A stretch of 52,878 nt of DNA from Alkalihalobacillus alcalophilus ATCC 27647 = CGMCC 1.3604 (lineage in GTDB: Bacteria; Bacillota; Bacilli; Bacillales; Bacillaceae_D): contig NZ_ALPT02000029.1 in the NCBI RefSeq assembly GCF_000292245.2, positions 1 through 52,878 on the forward strand, given 5' to 3'. Position 1 is the first letter of the stretch. Each line of letters begins with the position of its first letter. The notes under the pieces were generated by a model. That model saw only the letters and a list, made by a program, of their open reading frames with translations. It did no database searches and was not told the DNA's origin. Of this stretch, positions 7,357 to 15,697 are shown one piece after another. Position numbers and translations under genes: made by a program.

Positions 7357-8706
7357 CTAGGCATATCTTCTTCGTTTACTAGAAGACGGTATCCTCAATT
7401 CATCACGATATTTAGCAATCGCTCTTCTCGATATTTCAATTTGGTGTTCCTTTTGCAAATAGTCGACCAATTTCTGATCAGACAATGGCTTTTCTTTATT
7501 TTCTTTTGCAATTAACTGCTTTAATAACTGCTTAATCGATTCAGATGTGTTTGCTGAATCCTCTCGATTAGAACTTACAGCCGATGAAAAAAAGGCTTTC
7601 AATTCCAATAATCCTTTTGGCGATTGTAAATATTTATTACTTGTCACCCGACTCACTGTAGATTCATGAATCTCTAGCTCATCTGCTACATCCTTTAAAA
7701 TAAGAGGCCTTAAAGAAGCATTTTTGAAAATAAAATCAGCTTGATGACGAACAATCACTTCCGTTACTCTTTTTAATGTGGATTGTCTTTTTTCAATACT
7801 CGTTAACAGCCATTTTACTTCTTCATGCTTCAAGCGAACATATTTAGTCACATCTTCATTTGGATTATGCATCATCTTTACATATTGCTGATTCACCGTG
7901 ATACGTGGGATTCTCTCCATATGAACATAGACTTTAACTTCATTTGTCTCCTTATCTAAGTAAACACTCACATCTGGAGTTACATATCTCGTTAAACTTG
8001 ATTGAAAATTTAAACCTGGCCTCGGCTGAAGTTGCTGTATAAAGTCATAAGCTTGTTGCACTTCTAAAAGATCAATCGAACAACTTTTGGCAATCTCCTT
8101 CCATCTCTTATTCGCCAAATTGTCAAGATGATCTGCGACAATTTGCTCAACTAAGAGATGACGAGATTCTAACTGTTGCAATTGGATTAACAAACATTCC
8201 TTTAGTGTTCTTGCTCCAACTCCGTATGGTTCAAACTGCTGTAAGGTCGATAATATTTCCTCTGCCTCTTCAAATGATATTTTTAATTCTGAACACAATT
8301 CATCTAATGGATAGGATAAATAACCATCATCGGTTAAATGATTAATAAAATAACATAGCCGCTCAAATTGAATACTAGTAAGTGGCAAAAATCTAGCTTG
8401 TTCCATTAAATAAGGATGTAGACCTGTTGACTCTTCAGAAATTTGTTCAAGCCAATTTGTCTCACTTTCCATTCCGCTTGATTGTCGAGCTCTTCTCACC
8501 TCATAATCCGGCTGAAACTCATCGTTTTTAGTGGCCTCTTTTTCAGTTTGCATCTCAACTTCCAATAATGGATTTTCTAACGCTTGTTCTTCAATATGAG
8601 CAATTAATTCATGCGTTGACAATTGAAGCAAGGATATGGCGTGACGTAGTTCTGTTGTCATATATAAGTCAGTGCGCTGCTTTTGAACCAAACTAAAATC
8701 AAGCAT
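7357..8706 (-). CDS. sigL: RNA polymerase sigma-54 factor SigL (RpoN)
   Basis: A 449-aa sigma factor of the sigma-54 class, which recognises -24/-12 promoters and needs an AAA+ activator. Region I is Gln/Leu-rich (QKQRTDLYMTTELRHAI...LLQLS). A core-binding domain follows, and the C-terminus carries the RpoN box SRRAIAKYRD (about residues 426-435) before IPSSSKRRR. AAGGAG precedes the ATG. Only 23 bp separate it from the upstream proline dehydrogenase gene, so the two should be co-transcribed. This differs from the stand-alone sigL of B. subtilis. Its terminator appears to have been displaced by the element at 6430-7329. Confidence 0.96.
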   Translation of the reverse strand: MLDFSLVQKQRTDLYMTTELRHAISLLQLSTHELIAHIEEQALENPLLEVEMQTEKEATKNDEFQPDYEVRRARQSSGMESETNWLEQISEESTGLHPYLMEQARFLPLTSIQFERLCYFINHLTDDGYLSYPLDELCSELKISFEEAEEILSTLQQFEPYGVGARTLKECLLIQLQQLESRHLLVEQIVADHLDNLANKRWKEIAKSCSIDLLEVQQAYDFIQQLQPRPGLNFQSSLTRYVTPDVSVYLDKETNEVKVYVHMERIPRITVNQQYVKMMHNPNEDVTKYVRLKHEEVKWLLTSIEKRQSTLKRVTEVIVRHQADFIFKNASLRPLILKDVADELEIHESTVSRVTSNKYLQSPKGLLELKAFFSSAVSSNREDSANTSESIKQLLKQLIAKENKEKPLSDQKLVDYLQKEHQIEISRRAIAKYRDELRIPSSSKRRRYA

Positions 8707-8729
8707 CCTCGTTCACTCCTTACAAGATT

Positions 8730-9653
8730 TTACTTGTTTGAGAAGAGTCCTCGGAGAGCAAACTTTACATTTTGCGGCCGCTCAGCTAATCTCCTCATAA
8801 AGTAACCATACCAATCTTTCCCAAACGGTACATAGACTCTCATCGTATACCCTTCATCGGCAATACTTTGTTGCATTTCCGTTCTCATGCCATACAACAT
8901 TTGAAACTCAAACTGTGACTTAGGAATATTATTCTCTTTCGCAAACGCTTTCACCTTCTTAATTATATGATGATCATGGGAAGCAATTGCTGTATATTTT
9001 CCATTTAACAAATGTTTTTTTATAATATTGAAATAATTCTCATCAACTTTCTCTTTCTCTTGGTAAGCAACCGTGGCTCGCTCTTTATAAGCGCCTTTTA
9101 CTAATCGTAAGCTAAGATCCTGTAATTCGTCTACATCTTTTTCAGCTCGATGCAAATAAGCTTGAATCACGGTTCCAATATTTTCATAATCTTTCCTTAA
9201 CTCGGCTAAAATATCTAGTGTTTTCTGACACCTCGTATAGTCCTCCATATCAATTCTCATGAAGATATCGTGTTTTTTGGCTACACGGACAATCTTCTTC
9301 ATATTCTCCAAACAAAATTCAGCATTTATATCAAGTCCAAGTTGGGTCAGCTTGACCGACATATGTGAAGAAACTCCTGAAGCCGCAATCGCTTCAAGCG
9401 TCTGAATCGCCATAGCTGTTGACTCTAAAGCTTCTTCTTTACTCTGCACATACTCGCCTAAATGATCGACTGTACAAACAAGACCTTTTTGATTTAATTC
9501 TTTTAATGATTCAATCATTTCTTCAATTGCAACTCCTGCCACAACTTGGGAAGCTCCAAATTTCAAGCCCCACTTTTTTGCCCCACTACTAATCAATCGA
9601 TTATGCGATAAAAACAAAAAGAAATTTCGTGAAACCTTTTCAACCACCATCAT
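8730..9653 (-). CDS. Proline dehydrogenase
   Basis: A monofunctional FAD-dependent proline dehydrogenase of 307 aa (B. subtilis PutB/FadM are about 303). It oxidises proline to pyrroline-5-carboxylate and passes electrons to the respiratory chain. Family motifs are RLVKGAYKE and the C-terminal block YGMRTE...RVYVPFGKDWYGYFMRRLAERPQN, which binds flavin and proline. GGAGG lies seven bases before the ATG. It heads an operon with sigL and is divergent from a sigma-54 activator. A -24/-12 promoter 225 bp upstream indicates sigma-54-dependent expression. Which B. subtilis paralogue it equals cannot be decided here. Confidence 0.93.
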   Translation of the reverse strand: MMVVEKVSRNFFLFLSHNRLISSGAKKWGLKFGASQVVAGVAIEEMIESLKELNQKGLVCTVDHLGEYVQSKEEALESTAMAIQTLEAIAASGVSSHMSVKLTQLGLDINAEFCLENMKKIVRVAKKHDIFMRIDMEDYTRCQKTLDILAELRKDYENIGTVIQAYLHRAEKDVDELQDLSLRLVKGAYKERATVAYQEKEKVDENYFNIIKKHLLNGKYTAIASHDHHIIKKVKAFAKENNIPKSQFEFQMLYGMRTEMQQSIADEGYTMRVYVPFGKDWYGYFMRRLAERPQNVKFALRGLFSNK

Positions 9654-9711
9654 AGCAATTTCCTCCTTTAATATAAAGCGTAGCCTGTTTGGTCAGAAGC
9701 GAGAGAAGTTG

Positions 9712-9834
9712 GATCACTCCTCCAGCTGCATACCCTACGCGTTCCGCGGATGAGTCGGGAGCCTCCTCAGCTATTCGCTGCGGGGTCTCCCGTTCCTCAC
9801 TAATTCCGCTCGCTCCGTTTTGGTTAAACAAAAG
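9712..9834. repeat. GC-rich dispersed repeat, copy D
   Basis: This shares GGAGACCCCGCAG, CTGAGGAGGCTC and CGCGGAACGCG blocks (minus strand) with the other copies. It lies between the sigma-54 promoter and the proline dehydrogenase start, so it should be transcribed in the 5' leader. A 63-codon frame running through it has no support as a gene. Confidence 0.7.
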
Positions 9835-9877
9835 CCATTCGGGTCAACTTTTCCTCAACTTATATACTTCAATCTAT

Positions 9878-9894
9878 TGCAAATTCCGCGCCAA
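9878..9894 (-). promoter_or_regulatory. Sigma-54 promoter of the proline dehydrogenase-sigL operon
   Basis: On the minus strand TTGGCGCGGAATTTGCA has GG and GC exactly 10 bp apart and closely fits YTGGCRCGNNNNTTGCA. It faces the proline dehydrogenase gene, predicting a leader of about 210 nt. Two dyads at 10015-10032 and 10047-10064 lie at typical enhancer distance upstream. Confidence 0.8.
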
Positions 9895-10014
9895 ATATTT
9901 ATTTTTCTAAGAAACTATTCCTCATAAAATTCATGCCGATTTTCCCGTCTTTTTCTTGCTCTATTACACAAGTTAAAACCTTCCTATAATTGAAAGCGAA
10001 AACATATAGAATTA

Positions 10015-10032
10015 TTAGACATTTTTGTTTAT
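10015..10032 (-). promoter_or_regulatory. Candidate activator site UAS1 of the proline dehydrogenase operon
   Basis: TTAGACA-N4-TGTTTAT is an imperfect dyad. On the minus strand it reads ATAAACAAAAATGTCTAA, identical at 17 of 18 positions to 11957-11974 upstream of the P5C dehydrogenase gene. It lies about 120 bp upstream of the -24 element. Confidence 0.65.
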
Positions 10033-10046
10033 GATGAAGAAAACAG

Positions 10047-10064
10047 TTATACACATTTGTCTTA
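10047..10064 (-). promoter_or_regulatory. Candidate activator site UAS2
   Basis: TTATACA-CATT-TGTCTTA has the same half-site pattern as UAS1. Its centre lies 32 bp from that of UAS1, about three helical turns, which suits cooperative binding on one DNA face. Confidence 0.5.
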
Positions 10065-10092
10065 ATGAGTTTACATTTAGGAGGGCTTACTT

Positions 10093-11670
10093 TTGAAAAC
10101 GGCTTTTCAACTTAAGGAAATGGCTAAACCATTAACCGAACGTCTACCAATCAATGAGATGAAAATAGTTTCTGAGGATTTGCATATACTCGACTTGCCC
10201 ATGCTCGAACTCGGGCAGGATTTTCTATTAGAAAACGCTGAAGGAAACTTAGTTGGCTGGGTATCTATGGATGATTTTGTCCTAAAGCTTTTTCAATACA
10301 CAAAAGAACTAAGTGCTGTTTACGACACTTTACTGACGAATGTGGAAGATGCAATTGCGATTACAGACATAAATGGCAATGTGACCGCTTGGAATCGCAA
10401 ATCAGAAGAAATGTATCGACTAAAAAAAGAAGAAATTATCGGACAACCAATTACCAACTTTTTCGAAAAAGAAGCTCTTATTTTATTATCGACCATGCAA
10501 ACGCAGCTTGGTGTTAATCAGCACTACAATCAACCACGACCAAACGTACATGTACTCATTAACAGTGCACCGATCTATGTCAACAATAAAATTATTGGCG
10601 GCCTTTCCATTGAGCGTGATATTACCGATATGGTAAAACTAAATGAACACCTATCTGAAACAACGGCATACTTGCATGATTTAGAACAGAATGTCAATGG
10701 AGACGCCGAGCCATCTTTTCAAAAAATAAAAGGTAGAAGTACCAAACTACAAGAAGCTATTACATTAGCTAAAAAAGTTGCTAGTACAGATGCCCCGGTT
10801 CTAATTACGGGGGAAAGTGGTGTCGGTAAAGAGCTTTTTGCAGAAGGTATTCACCAAGCAAGCAAACGGAACAAAAAGCCCTTTATTGCAATTAATTGTG
10901 GAGCGATTCCGAATGCATTATTTGAAAGTGAGCTTTTTGGTTATGAACAAGGAGCCTTTACCGGAGCTGCACGCGGAGGTAAAAAGGGGAAATTTGATTT
11001 AGCCAAAGGGGGTACCCTCTTCTTAGATGAAGTTGGTGAGATGCCACTTGAGCTCCAAGTAAAATTATTACGTGTTCTTCAAGAAAAACAATATTATCGC
11101 GTCGGTGGAACGGAATCAATTCCATTTGACGTTCGCATCATTACAGCTACGAATCGTGATATTGAGCAAATGGTTTTAGATGGTCGCTTCAGAGAGGACC
11201 TCTACTACCGCCTGAATGTGATCGCGATTCACGTCCCACCTTTGCGGGAAAGAATCGAGGACGTCCCAGCTCTCGTCCAGTTATTTTTGAAAGAGTTTTC
11301 TTTTAAATACTCAACACCAGCACCACATATCGATTCAGAAGTTATGTATGCGTTTATGCAACATCGTTGGAAAGGGAACATTAGACAGTTGAGGAATATC
11401 ATTGAACGACTCGTCATACTCGGAAGTGATACTGATACAATTAATGCTAAACATCTGCCTCCAAATTTTTTCGAATCACAACAAACAAAACTTACTGAGC
11501 CACTAGGTGAAAGTACTCCTACTATAGAAGATACTAGTCACTCTATTAATAAAGAGCAAATTGTAAGCGCCCTAGACAAAACATACGGCAACCGCTCTGC
11601 CGCAGCCAAAATCTTAGGAATATCAAGAGCCACATTATATAACAAAATGAAAAAATACAAATTAAACTAG
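10093..11670 (+). CDS. Sigma-54-dependent activator (RocR-like)
   Basis: A 525-aa enhancer-binding protein. Residues 1-75 form an unassigned N-terminal segment, followed by a PAS sensor domain (about 78-190, DAIAITDINGNVTAWN). The AAA+ domain has Walker A GESGVGKE (residue 240 on), GAFTGA (residue 287 on, the sigma-54 contact loop) and Walker B GGTLFLDEVGE. A Fis-type helix-turn-helix (NRSAAAKILGISRATLYNKM) ends the protein. The start is TTG at 10093 behind GGAGGG. Lying between proline dehydrogenase-sigL and P5C dehydrogenase, it is the obvious activator of both -24/-12 promoters. It resembles RocR but is longer; its effector (proline, P5C or ornithine) is unknown. Confidence 0.88.
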   Translation: MKTAFQLKEMAKPLTERLPINEMKIVSEDLHILDLPMLELGQDFLLENAEGNLVGWVSMDDFVLKLFQYTKELSAVYDTLLTNVEDAIAITDINGNVTAWNRKSEEMYRLKKEEIIGQPITNFFEKEALILLSTMQTQLGVNQHYNQPRPNVHVLINSAPIYVNNKIIGGLSIERDITDMVKLNEHLSETTAYLHDLEQNVNGDAEPSFQKIKGRSTKLQEAITLAKKVASTDAPVLITGESGVGKELFAEGIHQASKRNKKPFIAINCGAIPNALFESELFGYEQGAFTGAARGGKKGKFDLAKGGTLFLDEVGEMPLELQVKLLRVLQEKQYYRVGGTESIPFDVRIITATNRDIEQMVLDGRFREDLYYRLNVIAIHVPPLRERIEDVPALVQLFLKEFSFKYSTPAPHIDSEVMYAFMQHRWKGNIRQLRNIIERLVILGSDTDTINAKHLPPNFFESQQTKLTEPLGESTPTIEDTSHSINKEQIVSALDKTYGNRSAAAKILGISRATLYNKMKKYKLN

Positions 11671-11707
11671 TTTGCCTTTTTAATAACCTTTTCTTAGTAA
11701 CCTTGCA

Positions 11708-11766
11708 ACTAATCCAGAATGATAACCTCTTTTCTTCGGCTATCTTCCGGATTAGTTTTTTTTCTT
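11708..11766 (+). terminator. Terminator of the activator gene
   Basis: ACTAATCC (11708-11715) and GGATTAGT (11749-11756) form an eight-pair stem followed by a long T tract. Confidence 0.75.
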
Positions 11767-11956
11767 ATTTACCTTCCTAAAAAACGTTGAATGACCTTAC
11801 TGCCTAAAGTTTGAATCTAGTTGGCCTCCCCCTTTGTTGCTTCTGACTTTACCTCCATTATTTATCTTTCATTCTAAAAATCCCATAGCACTTCAGAGAC
11901 TTAAAACAGCTTTTCTACCAGTTATTTAGCTATCAAATCTGTTTTTAGTCAAATGA

Positions 11957-11974
11957 ATAAACAAAACTGTCTAA
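11957..11974 (+). promoter_or_regulatory. Candidate activator site of the P5C dehydrogenase gene
   Basis: ATAAACAAAACTGTCTAA matches UAS1 of the proline dehydrogenase operon at 17 of 18 positions and in the same orientation relative to transcription. It lies 116 bp upstream of the -24 GG. A weaker related dyad, ATTTACA-N4-TGTATAA, follows at 11977-11994. Confidence 0.65.
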
Positions 11975-12088
11975 ACATTTACACTTATGTATAAATTAAA
12001 TTAAACGATTACATTAAAATAAATCATTATATTTTAATAGAAAGCTATCTGTCAGCAATGAACACTCCTTGGTTCGTTAAATAAAAAG

Positions 12089-12105
12089 TTGGCATATAAA
12101 TTGCA
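12089..12105 (+). promoter_or_regulatory. Sigma-54 promoter of P5C dehydrogenase
   Basis: TTGGCATATAAATTGCA has GG and GC separated by 10 bp and an intact TTGCA -12 element. The predicted start is about 12115, leaving an 84-nt leader. That leader carries an inverted repeat, AGACAAA (12130-12136) and TTTGTCT (12151-12157), of unknown role. Confidence 0.78.
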
Positions 12106-12198
12106 TAATAGTTCATTAGACAATCAAATAGACAAAATTTATAAAAGATCTTTGTCTTAAGCCTTACTTAAAATTCAAAATCGAAAGGATGATCTCTC

Positions 12199-13749
12199 AT
12201 GACTTGGGATTACAAACATGAACCATTTACAGATTTTAGCGATAGCACCAATCAAGCGGCATTTAAGGAAGCTTTAGCTTTAGTAAAGAAAGAATTAGGT
12301 AAAGAATATCCAATTGTAATTGGTGGTAAGAAAATTTTTACCGAGGATAAAATTGTTTCCGAGAATCCATCCAATCATAAAGAAATTGTCGGTTATGTTT
12401 CAAAAGCATCACGCGATCATGCGGAGCAAGCCCATGAAGCGGCTCAGGAAGCATTTAAAACGTGGAAAACATGGTCGGCTGAGTCTCGTTCGGCGATTCT
12501 TTTCCGTGCGGCAGGGTTAATTCGTAAAAGAAAACATGAATTTTCAGCTTACCTTGTTTATGAAGCTGGGAAACCGTGGAAAGAAGCAGATGCCGATACA
12601 GCTGAAGGCATCGACTTCCTCGAATATTACGGCAGACAAATGCTTTCTTTAAAAGATGGCGTCAAAATTCATAGTCGTGAGCAAGTCGAGCATAATCAAT
12701 ACAACTACATTCCATTAGGAGTTGGGGTAACAATTTCTCCTTGGAATTTCGCCTTTGCGATTATGGCAGGAACGACGATTGCCCCAGTTGTTGCTGGTAA
12801 TACCGTTCTTTTAAAGCCAGCAAGTACGACTCCTGTTATCGCCTATAAGTTTATGGAAATATTAGAAGAAGCAGGACTTCCGGCAGGAGTTGTCAACTTC
12901 ATTCCAGGCAGCGGTTCTGAAATCGGTGACTATTTAGTTGACCATCCGAAAACGGCTTTTGTTAACTTTACAGGCTCCAAAGATGTTGGGGTTCGCATTT
13001 ATGAACGTGCGGCAAAAGTACATCCTGGTCAGAAATGGTTCAAACGTGTAGCGATTGAAATGGGCGGAAAAGATACAATCATCGTTGATAATGACAGCAA
13101 TATCGAAACAGCAGTCCAATCGATCGTACAATCCGCGTTCGGTTTCTCTGGACAAAAATGTTCCGCTTGCTCAAGAGCCGTTATACACGAAGATGTCTAT
13201 GATGAAGTATTAGAAAAAGTCGTCGCAGAAACAGAAAAATTAACCGTTGGTGACCCTACTGATTACACAAATTATATGGGACCGGTTAATGATCAAGCTG
13301 CTTTTGATAAAGTGAAACAATATATTGAAATTGGGTCTTCTGAAGGGAAACTAATGGTTGGAGGAACAGGCGATAATTCAACAGGATACTTTGTGAATCC
13401 AACCGTATTTGCAGACGTTGCCCCAGATGCACGACTTATGCAAGAAGAAATTTTCGGACCGGTTGTCGCCTTCTCAAAAGCGAAGGATTTTGACCACTTA
13501 TTAGAAATTGCTAATAACACAGAGTACGGTCTAACGGGAGCGATTATCTCGAATAATCGTGAACATCTTGAAAGAGCTCGTCATGAGTTCCATGTCGGCA
13601 ACCTTTATTTCAACCGCAGTTGTACGGGTGCGATCGTTGGTTATCAACCATTTGGTGGATTTAATATGTCTGGTACAGACTCTAAAGCGGGCGGACCCGA
13701 TCATTTATTATTATTCTTACAACCAAAAACCGTTTCAGATGCTTTATAA
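12199..13749 (+). CDS. pruA: L-glutamate gamma-semialdehyde (P5C) dehydrogenase
   Basis: A 516-aa NAD-dependent aldehyde dehydrogenase (RocA/PutC type; B. subtilis RocA is 515 aa). It oxidises glutamate semialdehyde/P5C to glutamate, the second step of proline use and the last of arginine use. Visible motifs are PWNFAFAIMAG, FTGSKDVG, EMGGKD (general-base Glu) and GQKCSACSR with the catalytic Cys at residue 321. AAAGGATG precedes the ATG. A sigma-54 promoter and activator site lie upstream, tying it to the divergent proline dehydrogenase operon. Confidence 0.95.
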   Translation: MTWDYKHEPFTDFSDSTNQAAFKEALALVKKELGKEYPIVIGGKKIFTEDKIVSENPSNHKEIVGYVSKASRDHAEQAHEAAQEAFKTWKTWSAESRSAILFRAAGLIRKRKHEFSAYLVYEAGKPWKEADADTAEGIDFLEYYGRQMLSLKDGVKIHSREQVEHNQYNYIPLGVGVTISPWNFAFAIMAGTTIAPVVAGNTVLLKPASTTPVIAYKFMEILEEAGLPAGVVNFIPGSGSEIGDYLVDHPKTAFVNFTGSKDVGVRIYERAAKVHPGQKWFKRVAIEMGGKDTIIVDNDSNIETAVQSIVQSAFGFSGQKCSACSRAVIHEDVYDEVLEKVVAETEKLTVGDPTDYTNYMGPVNDQAAFDKVKQYIEIGSSEGKLMVGGTGDNSTGYFVNPTVFADVAPDARLMQEEIFGPVVAFSKAKDFDHLLEIANNTEYGLTGAIISNNREHLERARHEFHVGNLYFNRSCTGAIVGYQPFGGFNMSGTDSKAGGPDHLLLFLQPKTVSDAL

Positions 13750-13776
13750 GAGTTAATATTCATTTAATGTTAGCTA

Positions 13777-13827
13777 GAAAGGGCTCTCTCAAAAGGTCAT
13801 ATCGCCTTTTGGGAGGCCTTTTTTGGT
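13777..13827 (+). terminator. Terminator of P5C dehydrogenase
   Basis: CTCTCAAAAGG pairs with CCTTTTGGGAG, followed by TTTTTT. Confidence 0.8.
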
Positions 13828-13849
13828 TGATGAGCATCGTTATCGGGAT

Positions 13850-14170
13850 TGGTAATGTAATTTGGTAATTATTCAAATTACATTGCGTATAACCTCTAAT
13901 TCGTAATGTAATTTCCCACTCTGACTAATTACGGTGCGTATAACCTCTAATTCGTAATGTAATCCGGTGATGACACTAATTACGGTGCGTATAACCTTTA
14001 ATTCGTAATGTAATTTCCCACTCTGACTAATTACGGTGCGTATAATCCCTAATTCGTAATGAAATCCGCCCATAAACCAAATTACAGTGCGTATAATCCC
14101 TAATTCGTAATGAAATCCGCCCATAAACCAAATTACGGTGCGAATAACCCTTCATTCGTCCTGAAATTTT
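13850..14170. repeat. 51-bp tandem repeat array
   Basis: Six copies begin with AATTAC at 13876, 13927, 13978, 14029, 14080 and 14131, an exact 51-bp period; the last is partial and a degenerate unit precedes the array. Each unit contains ATTACGGTGCG and CGTAATG, so ATTACG/CGTAAT can pair as a hairpin. Neighbouring units are more alike than distant ones. The period is 17 codons, so an open minus-strand frame of 17-residue repeats arises, but it has no ribosome site. The array lies between converging transcripts and their terminators. Confidence 0.9.
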
Positions 14171-14204
14171 ACAATCAATTCCTTCATTTAAAAAGCCTTC
14201 AAAC

Positions 14205-14256
14205 AACAAAAGAAGCTCGTAAGTGACACAAAACCATCACCCACAAGCTTCTTTAA
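14205..14256 (-). terminator. Terminator of rocD
   Basis: On the minus strand AGAAGCTTGTGGGTGA pairs with TCACTTACGAGCTTCT (two mismatches), followed by TTTTG. It lies about 30 nt after the rocD stop. Confidence 0.7.
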
Positions 14257-14283
14257 TACTATTCGACTATCTTTCCCACCAAA

Positions 14284-15476
14284 TCAACTACTCAATACCT
14301 TTTTTATCCGCTCAAGTGCCCAATCTAGCTCTTCTTTTTTTATAACTAGCGGTGGAGCAAAGCGAATAACTTTTTCATGTGTTTCCTTACATAAAAGGCC
14401 TTCTTCTTTTAACGACTCACAATATTTTCTAGCTGGTACTGTCAGCTCAACTCCGATAAATAAGCCTTTTCCACGAACTTCTTTAATAAGAGGATTGTCT
14501 ATTTTCACTAGTTCAGCTTTCAAATATTCGCCTAGCTCAAACGAACGCCAGACCAATTTCTCTTCCTCAATCACATCCAGAGCCGCAATCGAAACCGCAC
14601 ACGCTAGTGGGTTCCCACCAAAAGTTGACCCATGTGATCCAGGCTCAAATACCCCTAAAATGTTTTGATTAGCCGCTACTACTGAAATCGGAAATACACC
14701 ACCACCGAGGGCTTTCCCTAAAATATACATATCTGGCTCGACGCCTTCCCAGTCACAAGCAAACATTTTTCCCGTTCTCCCTAGCCCGACTTGAATTTCA
14801 TCGGCAATAAAAAGAACATTTTGCTCCTGACAAACTTGAAAAGCTTCTTTTAAGAACCCCTCGTGTGGAACAATAATTCCTGCTTCTCCTTGAATCGGCT
14901 CTAACAGAAAAGCCGCTGTATTTTCGGTAATGGCCTCCTTTAAAGCATTTAGATCTCCATACGGAATAACTTTAATGCCAGGCAACATTGGCCCGAAACC
15001 TCTTTTATACTCTTCATTTGAAGAAAGCGATACGGCCGTCATCGTGCGCCCGTGAAAATTCTCTTCACAAACAATAATCTCGGCTTGATTTTCCTTCACA
15101 CCTTTTATATCATAGGCCCATCTTCTCGCAGCCTTTACCGCTGTTTCAACCGCCTCTGCCCCTGTGTTCATTGGCAAAATCATTTCTTTTTCGTTAAGTG
15201 GGCTACTTTTTCATAAAAAGGAGCCAGTTGATCGTTATGAAAAGCTCTTGATGTTAAAGTAATGTTATCGGCCTGAGCTTTTAGTGCTTGAATGATTTTA
15301 GGATGGCAATGCCCCTGATTAACCGCCGAATAGGCACTAAGCATATCTAAGTATCGATTGCCCTCTGGATCCCAAACCCAAACGCCTTCTCCCTTATTGA
15401 GCACAACAGGTAGTGGATGATAATTATGGGCTCCGTATTTTTCCGTCTTTTTTAGAATCTCTGAAGTTGCTGTCAT
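14284..15476 (-). pseudogene. rocD: Ornithine aminotransferase RocD, frameshifted
   Basis: The two parts together make one ornithine-oxo-acid transaminase (PLP enzyme; ornithine to glutamate semialdehyde). The first part starts with ATG at 15476 (MTATSEILKK, GGAGGG upstream) and reads to TKKK-stop at 15180. The rest resumes in another frame at MILPMNTGAEAVETAVKAARRW and runs to 14284. Conserved RocD reads LT-x-KEMILPMNTGAE here. A single missing base in an A-rich run (about 15184-15194) explains the break exactly, since re-reading the G of ACG restores TEKEMILPMN. The PLP-lysine region (YILGKALGGGVFP) is intact. It could be a real inactivation, a base-calling error in A5GA3, or recoding. Confidence 0.88.
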
Positions 15477-15697
15477 GTAAAAAACCCTCCTACTTCTTTT
15501 CGTTAAGTAGTTCCAAGTCCTTCCTATCCAAACCGGCCTCATTTTCATACATGAAGTCGAAACGTCTTACCTTTTTATCTCTCTATTATGTATTCCATTT
15601 CAAGTGACCGTTCTCCTTTTATCTGAAGGAAATTTGCTCGGAAACCCCTATAACTTATTACATTCTATTGATCATCCAAAAAAGGTGAAGACTCTCC

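Noticed and set aside
9640..9831. 63-codon minus-strand ORF upstream of proline dehydrogenase
   Set aside because: It runs through the GC-rich repeat, has no Shine-Dalgarno sequence and overlaps the ribosome site and start of the real gene.
13873..14124. 83-codon minus-strand frame encoding 17-residue repeats
   Set aside because: It is a by-product of the 51-bp period (51 is divisible by 3). There is no ribosome site, and all of it lies within the tandem array between two terminators.
13850..14170. CRISPR array
   Set aside because: The whole 51-bp unit repeats with no unique spacers, and no cas genes are present.
15180..15200. Programmed -1 frameshift in rocD
   Set aside because: The slip site lacks a proper A-AAA-AAG context, no stimulatory hairpin is evident, and rocD is not known to be recoded. 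Mutation or sequencing error is preferred.
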